NCBI GenBank assembly: GCA_964035795.1
Contig: OZ038325.1
Location: 2,048,473 to 2,112,472 of the forward strand
DNA length: 64,000 nucleotides
Source: Pterobdella sp. o SKG-2022
Taxonomy: Eukaryota; Annelida; Clitellata; Hirudinida; Piscicolidae
Direction: 5' to 3'
Under the pieces are notes generated by a model. That model was not told the origin of the DNA. It saw only the letters and a program-made list of their open reading frames with translations, and made no database searches. The stretch's first letter is position 1; every line of letters begins with the position of its first letter. Made by a program: the position numbers and the translations under genes. Below, piece by piece: positions 50,210 to 64,000 of this stretch.

Positions 50210-52530
50210 GACTGATCTTTTGGATAAATATCAAATATTTATTGAAGCAAACTAAAGATGCACATGGGAAAAAAAATATGCAATATACAATTTTTCAATG
50301 CAAAGGCTTATTTAAAGTTTTGCATATTATATCAAAAGTTTAAAAATAGAAGATAATTCATTTTGAAAGTCTCCCGCTCAAAACGAGCATGAATCTCAAA
50401 AATAACGAAAATTACGAACGATTGCCAATAAATTCAATTGTAAATATGTTGTTTAAACAGTCTTAGACAAAATTTATAATAGATTAAAGTGAAATTGATT
50501 TGAATTAGTTGAAATGAAATAAGAACCGACCGCCATAACTAACGTGAGAAATGCGGAACAATTCAAATAAAAATAAAATAAACTTCGAAAATAATTCAAA
50601 TTCTAACCTGGAAATGTGACTAAATAAGGTAAAAATAGACAAATAAATTATATAAAAACAATTTTTCTTTTGAAAGACAAAGAAAGTAGGTAGTTTAAAT
50701 TGGCGCTAACGATTGGCCGGCTAAAAATTATGCTACGTTAGAAGCCGGCCTAATTAACATAACCGAAATCGTTTCTCGTATCAATTTTGATGGAAAAATC
50801 CACATTTTAATCATTAAATTTTGAAATATAATTTTATTAAAAATTTAAAACGATCATAAATAACAACAATAAAGATTAATATGTCGAGATAATTCAATGA
50901 ACGAATAGAATCGTAAAAACGATTAATTTTCAATATAAACCCCCTAAATTTGATGTTTTTGAATAAAATATTTTTTATAAAAATGTATATTTTCAAAGTT
51001 AAAACATGTAAATTGTAACGTGCATCTATAATGCAAGCTATGAATTAGCTTATCTAGGCCAAGGAAGTCGCAGGCACTGTGTGTTATTGTTCTTTCTGTG
51101 AATCTTTAAGTTTCTTTATTATAATGTTTTTATGATGCTCTTCACATGTCTTTTTGTACTGCAGACTTTCATGTAAATTGTAAATTCAACATAATCCCTT
51201 TGTATTTAACCATCCCATGCCAAATTGATAAATCCATTAATATCCCTATTTAATTACCGAATATCCTTTAAAAATGTATCTAATAGAAAAACAGGAATCT
51301 TTATACATCTCATGGTGAGTGTGTATTACTCATAGTGCACTCATAGCTCCATTCATCCCGCGCAATATAACCTATTTTCCTTTATTTAGCCTGCCAATCC
51401 TATTTTAATACTTCACTGTTCTAATTTTTAAAATTTATTAAGTAGATTTATAAATAGATAGATAGAGAAACAGATAAATAGGAAATTATCTAATCTTCTT
51501 AAAAAGATACGTTTAAAACTTATCAATTTAGATAACATTTTGGTTCAATAAGGACCATAGAAACCATATTTCTTTTAATTTCTCTTCCATCACTCATAAT
51601 TGGAGAACTATGTTATTTATATTCCATATTACCAAAAAAACTAATCAAAAATATATATTTTTAAAATGCAAAAATAAGCGGGCCTTGTGATATGACCCAT
51701 TGACCTTTTGGGATGGCGTTGTGTCGATTTTTCAATTTAGTATAGTCGATGGTAGCGAGGATTGGGGAGAAATAACTTGAATATGAGTTCAAGAGTTTCA
51801 AATAACTAGAAATATTCTTCTATAGAAAGTTTTTTTTTTTGAAATGTAAGATGTGTTAGATAAGCCATTTTTCATGATGTTTCATCCAGATTCAAGAAAA
51901 AAGAGCTATGCTTAAAGCAACAACGATGCCTATAAATAAATATTCACTTTATGAGTAAATCACATGGCATTTTTTTCTGCTCATTATTGCTACAGCTTGT
52001 CAATCGAGCAAAGAGAAATTTGTTCTTGCTTTTTTATCAATGAGTCAAATTAAGTAAAAATGTTAAATTGAAGTAAACATCGAAGGTGGTAACTTTAGGT
52101 AATTAATCTATGGCTCTACCAGCTGTAAACTGTTATAAGTGGTCTAATACTCTACTGAGCTGAATTCCCATATCACACCAACTTGACTTTCGACAAACTC
52201 TTGTAAAAAAGTATGCTCATACAGTCAAATTAAAAAAGGGAGAACAAATTGCAGGTAAGTTAATAAAAAAACTAAATAATTACTGTGTGTTTTGTCATTC
52301 AATCACCTCTGTCATTCGCTGCACAGTAGAAAACGTTGTCAAATATTGATGATGGAGATTTTCATTTCTACTACTAGTTAAATGATACTACTAACTAACC
52401 AGTGAAATGAGGGTTCATCTTGAAGGTTTTTTTTGAGTCTGTTTAAAATTTTATGGAGTTTTTTTTGTGATAAGGTAAATATCAAGACATGGTTTTTTCT
52501 CTATTTTTGAATTCACTGGCATTGGAACAT
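50210..52530. other. Intergenic region upstream of the forkhead gene
   Basis: Mostly AT-rich sequence without recognisable exons. The part near 50210-50700 should contain the forkhead 5' UTR and promoter, but no defensible motif is visible. A tRNA-derived repeat lies at 52079-52172. Confidence 0.5.
52079..52172 (-). mobile_element. tRNA-derived repeat with two head-like segments
   Basis: On the minus strand 52172 reads GGGAATTCAGCTCAGTAGAG, a tRNA 5' end with A-box. It is followed within 50 bases by a second A-box-like AGCTGGTAGAGCC and then ATTAATTACCTAAAGTTACC and TTCGATG. The second part matches the head of the SINE at 33516-33587. It is too degenerate to be a functional tRNA. Confidence 0.5.
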
Positions 52531-53260
52531 GAACTATCAAAAGCGTTCGACACAACCTCTAGAAAAAATGCATTAAAATCCTTCAGGAATATCTAGATGA
52601 TAATTAAACTCAAATGCTTCACTATCATATGGCTTCGAAAGCAGCTTGAGTGAAGATTGGGAACACGTGCGGAGAAGAACGCAAAACAAATATTGGCTAC
52701 TCTCAAGGCGACTGTCTCTCTCCAATACTGTTCATCTCATATCTCTTCAAAGCAACATCTAAGATGGAAAAAGAAGCTGAAAATCAAAACATTAATGAAA
52801 TAAGATACGCTGACGACCAAAAATTCTACTTGAACAACGAAGAAAATAATATTGAATACAGAAATAACAGAAATGAATAAGAAAAAAATGTAATTGCAAT
52901 AGAAAACCCGAAATTTTTGGCATGAAAACAAATTGAATTTAAAAATAGATTTAAAATATACCTCACTTACATCAAACCTGTTTTTCTCTACAACTGTCAA
53001 ACATGGAGTCCAGCAGAAGCAGATCTCAAAAAGATTTGAACTTTTAAAAAAAATGCTTAAAGAAAGCTTTTCGAGTATTTGATCCTAATAAGATAACAGA
53101 CATAAAGCTCATGGAACGAAGAAAACTCGAGGAAATGTCATTGAAAAGAGAAGATGGAGTTATATTGGCCACATACTCAGACGTCCAAGTTTACCAATGG
53201 CTAAAGAGCTTAAAAACGTTTCTAATGGCCAAGTAAAAACACAGTTACTGTCATAAATAA
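52531..53260 (+). mobile_element. Decayed non-LTR retrotransposon (reverse transcriptase remnant)
   Basis: Three fragments in broken frames keep reverse-transcriptase signatures in the right order. ELSKAFDTTSR at 52531 corresponds to the motif with the first catalytic Asp. YSQGDCLSPILF and then YADD at about 52690-52820 are the classic motifs. After 53090 a stretch resembles the C-terminal RRWxYIGHILRRP motif found after the RT domain in many LINEs. Stops and frameshifts separate the parts, so it is inactive. No endonuclease domain or poly-A tail was found. Confidence 0.75.
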
Positions 53261-54485
53261 AAAAAAAGATTTCATTGCTTAGAAGAGGCCAAAACCGTTC
53301 GCAAAACAGAGAAGAGTGGAAAAATGCGACAAAAACAAAAAATAATTATCTTCGATCAAATTAAATACATGAAGATTGAACAAATGAACATCCAACCTTT
53401 CTTGTGGAATGAATAAATAAGACATGGCTGAAGTAATTTTATTTTGCACACTCATACGTTACGCTCAAGTCAAATAATTACTGATAACATTCTTTTTTTA
53501 TTTTGAGTTTGAAGTATGAAAAGTTTTGTGTTTTTGAATTAACAGAAGTTTTTGATTTGAATTCTTTTTGTTCTATGCTAGAATGTTGAATAATTTAATT
53601 TTATTGTTTTCGACCTTTTTTCTTCTTCCAATATAGCCAGTGTTACAACTTGGTAAAATGCATTTTCAAACCATTGAAAAATCCTTCCCAGTTTTTTGCT
53701 ATAGTTTAATATAAGATCATGTTTATATAATTGACAGATATATTTGAATAAATAATTTTAATTTATATTATGAATTCAAAATTTTAATTTTTTTGAACAT
53801 CATTTTTTTACATCTGAAATTCATATTAAAAATTGTGATTCATTAACGTTCCCAAAACTGAAATTTTTATAATTTTTGCCGGCGGCCCAAAAAAAATATA
53901 AATGAAATAAGAACAATATGACTAAAAATAAATAATTATGAGCACTTCAATTCTATCATAAATTTAAATTATTATTATATTTATTAAAAAAAAAATAAAA
54001 TGAATGAAGCGGAAAATAAGGGAATTTATATATCAGTTTATATAAGCTGTACATCGATAAGCTTCATTATTTACAATTCAATCAATACTGGTGTATTATG
54101 AAGATTGTATTAGTGATTATCATAAACTATGAAAATTGAAATTTTTATTCAATGACTATAAAGTAATTAATTTAATGAAAGTAATAAGAATTTTAAATAA
54201 CTACAATTAATATAACTGAACGTTTTCAAAAATTTTAGTTTTTTAACAAATTTTAAAAAATTTTTAAAAAAATAAAAATATTTATTGTTTAGTAACTTAA
54301 TATTTATTGCTGTGGTTTAATAAAAATTCATAAAATTAAAAACTATACACACCCATCTCTATGAATACTTAATTTTAAAGTGCGACCAATCAAATTCTTC
54401 CGAGCCATTTATTACTTGAGTTTCAAAATTTTTTCCCACCAAGGGTTTGCATGAAAGAAATTAAAAGTAAGATTAAATTGAAAAT
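53261..54485. other. AT-rich intergenic region upstream of plk1
   Basis: No gene seen. Long A/T runs dominate. The plk1 promoter is expected close to 54400, but no motif is clear. Confidence 0.5.

Positions 54486-59995
<5,510 letters not shown>

Positions 59996-60028
<33 letters not shown>
59996..60028. repeat. TA dinucleotide microsatellite
   Basis: About 16 TA units directly after the plk1 stop codon, inside its presumed 3' UTR. Confidence 0.95.
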
Positions 60029-60030
<2 letters not shown>

Positions 60031-61330
60031 GGTTTGTTTAGTGTTAATTGGTGCCTTATGACCTACTTACATCTATTTGTATTCGTTGAGGGTGAAGTGA
60101 TGTGCCTTTCATTGGTTATTTTTAATGAATTCTCATACGTATTTTCCTTATTAGGTGTATCTAAAGTTCTTTGTCTATTACAGATTTTAATAGCTTTGCT
60201 ATTATTTTAAAACTAAATTTGATATATCTAATTCTTTATTAATTATTATTATTACTTGCTTAAAATCTCATTAATATGAGATTATTACTATAATTAATAT
60301 ATTTATTTTTGTGCTCAACTTATATATATTCACGCTGATATTATTGATAGACAGGTGTTGACACATTTTGTGATTGTCACTTTGAATAATGATTAATCTT
60401 TTGCTATGTTCAAAGAGAGTTTTCAATCATTGTTGTGATGATCACAAACGTGACAAAATCGATAATCACATCAAAATAAGAACCACAGAAATCGGTAGAG
60501 TAAAATCGGCTTAAAAAATCACAAAATGGTTTTTGAAACATCTCGGTTATGTAATAGTTATATTGTATTTAAACCTTTGTGAACTTATTTTCTTGTACTT
60601 TCCTCTCACTGCAAAATTGCAGAAGATTTTAGCGGGTAAGATTATATGGTTTCAACCAGAATTCTTAGACCCCGTGAATGTCTTATCGTCTAAGAAGGGC
60701 TTCTAGCCAAGTTGTGATACCAAACTGAGTCTGTAGAGTCAAAAGAATGCAGGGTCTTTCTGGCAGAGACTGCAAATCCCGTCCATTAAACAAGTCATGT
60801 CACAAACAAACAACAACATTTCCGTTCAAATACTAGCTCTTAGTGTGAAATGAACTCCTCAAAATGATGAAGCCTGTTAAAATTTTTGTTCGTTTTTTTT
60901 GCATTCACAAATTAAAAACGAGATGGCCATCTAGTCGTTATGTATTTGGACTTACGTTTGGAATGAAACCTTTTTCGATGGTCGAAAGGATTTATGAAAA
61001 AAGAAGAAATTTGAATGGTATTTATTAAAAAATGCAAACCTGAACCAATAAATTACTTGGAAAAGTTATAAATAATCGTCTGTAAGCTAGGGTATGCTCG
61101 AAAAAGAATATGAATTGTTAAATAAACAATTTATGGCGCCTAAAAGAATAATATTTCCAGCATAAAAATACACAGATAAATTTCCAAAAATTTTAAGCAA
61201 AATTAAATTTTAATCTCCCAATGCTCTTTTTGAAAACTAAAACCAAACGAAATAATTCAACTCAATTCATAAGGCACCATACTTCAACACCGAAATAAAA
61301 TTTTAACCCGCAAACCACTCATCACAGGCG
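60029..61330. other. Convergent intergenic region between plk1 and troponin T
   Basis: It contains the two 3' UTRs. The part 60600-60850 is less AT-rich than its surroundings but has no open frame or recognised repeat. Confidence 0.5.
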
Positions 61331-63675
61331 TCAATTAGCCGCAGCAGCTTCTGGGACATGTTCCGCCTCCACTGGGGCTGCAGAACCGCTATAAACCGGC
61401 ATTCTTTCTTCGTCCCAGTCGATGGTTCTTTTTGGAAGGATTCTCTCGGGGGGTGAGATGTACTGGGGACCAACGAACATCTCATACATTTCCTGGTAGG
61501 TGCGGTTGTCCTTCTGCCTTTCATACTTGCTGAACATTTCCACTTTGGCCTTAATCATGGTGGGTTTGAAAGACAACGTTATTGTGGTGGGTGGAATAAA
61601 GTTGAAGTATAAATAAGTAAAAAACTTCTGATTAAGTTTGATTGGTTAAAATGAAGTAATTTAGTTGAAGGAGCTGTTCATAACAGACAAAAACTCACAG
61701 GTGCTCCAGTGTATTTGGCTTGGATCTTGTCTATTTGGCTGCGTAAAAGAGTTATTGAAAATATATAAAAAACATTCGGTATTTCAAAAATAGATGAATT
61801 ATCATGAGATTGTGCTTATCGAAAGTTTTAGCTGAATAAATTTTTTTTACATGTCCTTTCCAGAAATTCCTCACAAATCATGAAAAATATTTTAAGAAAT
61901 TCAAATTTACTGAGAAGATACAATGTCTCTTAAAAATTAGCATATTCGGTACAAATCATAAAAAAATTGAAAAAACATTTGAAATAAAATTGAATTAAAA
62001 TTTTTGAAAAGAAGGAATTATCTTTTAAGTTTTATTCAGAACTAAAAAACTAAAAGTAAATCTTATACTTACTCTTCTCCCACCCTCTTCAAACCACCTT
62101 TGCTGCAAACATTGAAAGTTAAGATTATGTAAGCATGCAAGAGTATATAAATGAAGTCATGGAATTTCAATGATGTTTCCACTTACCCCACTTTATTCGC
62201 TTGTCTGGCTTTTTCCGCTAAGTCTTGTAACTGATAATGGTTATCATTGAAACGTTAATTATTCAAAAATAAAAAGCTTAAATTATTCAACTCATTAACT
62301 ATGAATTAAAGTTTTTTATTAGAATAAACATAAAATAGTAGAAAATACACAAAAAAGATTTATAAAACAAATCGCATGCAGGAATCCCCCACAACTAAAC
62401 CACACCCTTCCACCAATCCCACCCACCAACCAAACCAAACCCCTTCACCAATCCCAACCACCAACCAAACTACACCACTCCACCAATCCCATTCACTGTA
62501 GCTTGTTGACTCTTGAGCCATTTTTCTAGATCATACTTCTCACTTTCGAGGCGAGACAACCAACTATGGATCTCTTTAGCCTTCTCTGCCAGTTTAGCCT
62601 GGTCCAAGTCCGAGGTGTCTAGTGGCTTGATGCGCTGTTTGAGGGTGGCCTTTTTCTCGGCCTCTTGTTGCTCTTTGGACTTGCGGCCCTTGTCGTCTTC
62701 TTCTCCCTGGTGGTCAGTGGAGGTTTGTGGGTAGTTGTAGTTGATGATATAGTGTTGTGGATAATAGTGGAAAAGAAAAGTAATGGAGGTGGTTTTTTTG
62801 TGTTGATAGGTTTTGAGGTTAGTTTGTATAGTTTGTGAAGATAGACATATTTATTGTATGATTGCAGATTTTTAAAATTTTCCCGTAAAAAATAAAAAAT
62901 TTTTGATATTGATTCAATGATTAGATTAACCAAACTGAGAAATATACCCACAGTGTCTTCAACTTCTTCTTCCCCACTTTCCTTTCTGGTGATGACAAAA
63001 TTTCTCTTTTGAGGGGTTTTCCATTTCTCAAACTCAGCTAGTTTCAATGCTCTTTCTTTCTGCTTTCTTTCGGCATCTTCTATTTTCTGGCGTTTCCTAG
63101 CTTCCTGTGTAGGAATGGTTAAATAGTTTGAGTTAGTAGTTTTGGGGTTTTTTGGTAATATTTTTATCAGAATGATGCATTTTATATAGCAATGAACTAG
63201 ATAGATTAAAAAATAAGAATAAAAAAAAACCAAAAAGTCAACCTCATTGCTCTTTCTTTTCTCATCTTCAGCAACTCTTTCCGCTGCTAATCTTTTTTCT
63301 TCTTCTTCTCTCTGTTTTTTGCGCTTTTCCTACCAAAAAATTGATCACAATCTTAAATTACAATAAAACTAAAAAACCATAAACAATATAACACCATGAA
63401 CGGCCCAAAAAAACTATCAAAACACCACCGCTACAACTCCTACCTTCTACACCCTTGAAACCAATTTCCTCTTAAAATCCCCATTAATCCCCAAACCCCC
63501 CCTTCTTCCTCCAAACCCCTTTTCCTCGCATCACACCCATACTAACACTCCTTCTTCTCAGCTCTTCAATCTCATTTTCCATCTTGTCTCTTTCGTTCTT
63601 ATTGTATTCCAATAATTCTCGTTCACCATCGTCCAATCCTGGCGCTTTTATGTTCACTTTTGACTCGGTGCTTCT
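61331..63675 (-). CDS. Troponin T (3' part; N-terminal exons lie beyond the window)
   Basis: Eight exons on the minus strand: 63675-63535, 63329-63243, 63104-62952, 62706-62497, 62230-62187, 62102-62073, 61738-61699 and 61549-61331, encoding 307 residues to TGA 61333-61331. The first visible exon (RSTESKVNIKAPGLDD...) begins in phase 0 after an acceptor, so more exons lie to the right. The middle is the charged tropomyosin-binding helix (EKRKKQREEEEKRLAAERV, then EARKRQKIEDAERKQKE). RIKPLD, LESEKYDLEKWLK and KARQANKVGKGGLKRVG are the conserved troponin T helices that contact troponins I and C. The invertebrate-type C-terminus continues FSKYERQKDNRTYQEMYEMF and ISPPERILPKR. It anchors the troponin complex on thin filaments. 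The donor of exon 63675-63535 (GGT|GTGATG) is the only phase-0 choice I found and is uncertain. Confidence 0.88.
62390..62496 (-). repeat. Imperfect G/T-rich (sense strand) tandem repeat at the 5' end of a troponin T intron
   Basis: On the + strand about 2.5 imperfect copies of ACCAATCCCAMCCACCAACC occur. In the gene's sense they form a GT/GGG-rich tract right after the donor of the exon ending at 62497. Confidence 0.75.
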
Positions 63676-64000
63676 CTGTTATTGTTTTTATTATTTTCTC
63701 ATCGATCTTTTTATTTTTATTATTATTAAGAATATTTTTGTTAGTTATTTGTTATTGTTTTTTTTAAACCATTATTTTTGTTATTATTATTAGTAACCTC
63801 CCTAAGTGTATTTAACAACACTAATAATTTTTATAAAATACAAATACTAGAAAATTTTACTTAGTTAACCAAAAGCTTTGCATCTCAATACAACTTATCA
63901 GAGTTTTTGAATATAATTATTTTATTGCTGCCAGTGGAAAACCATTAAGTCTCTACTAAATATTAGTGCTTTTACTGTTGTTGAAGCTTATGTTGCTGGT
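63676..64000. other. Troponin T intron reaching the window edge
   Basis: AT-rich sequence with TTATTATT runs. No further troponin exon is visible before the edge. Confidence 0.6.

Noticed and set aside
52650..52880. Intact reverse-transcriptase gene
   Set aside because: Conserved motifs lie in different frames with stops between them; only a remnant remains.

Overview
The window is eukaryotic nuclear DNA from a bilaterian invertebrate. It is AT-rich, most coding sequence is split by short GT-AG introns, AATAAA polyadenylation signals and tRNA-derived SINE-like elements are present, and a troponin T gene points to a bilaterian with striated-type muscle. The phylum cannot be fixed from the sequence.

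Positions 1-35701 (+) are the 3' part of one giant secreted-protein gene. Its reading frame can be followed without interruption through 87 exons, about 8,705 residues, and it is still open at the left edge. The first 27.9 kb is a tandem array of 1,478/1,499-bp genomic units, exons and introns included. Each unit carries three exons, two cysteine-bounded beta-rich domains, and a threonine-rich linker with 7 or 8 copies of TTQKAGA. A second array of four 1.3-kb units follows (28032-33329), with diverged domains of the same type, then a last single domain, then a cysteine-rich tail with a VWC-like segment and a C-terminal cystine knot. This is the layout of a polymerising mucin-like or glue-like secreted protein, and it is the most interesting item in the window.

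From 38.5 to 47.7 kb lie three tightly spaced + strand genes: a calmodulin-like EF-hand protein, a TXNDC11-like membrane thioredoxin protein, and a 76-residue protein of unknown family. The intergenic gaps are only about 265 and 255 bp. A FoxN1/4-type forkhead gene (48348-50209, -) converges on them. A repeat-rich gap follows, holding a LINE reverse-transcriptase remnant and a tRNA-derived repeat. The rest contains a complete polo-like kinase 1 gene (54486-59994, +) and the 3' part of a troponin T gene (61331-63675, -).

The genes do not form one pathway. The notable systems are (i) the homogenised giant repeat gene and (ii) unusual introns in plk1 and troponin T, with G/GT-rich 5' ends and AC-rich 3' ends that are in places exactly complementary.
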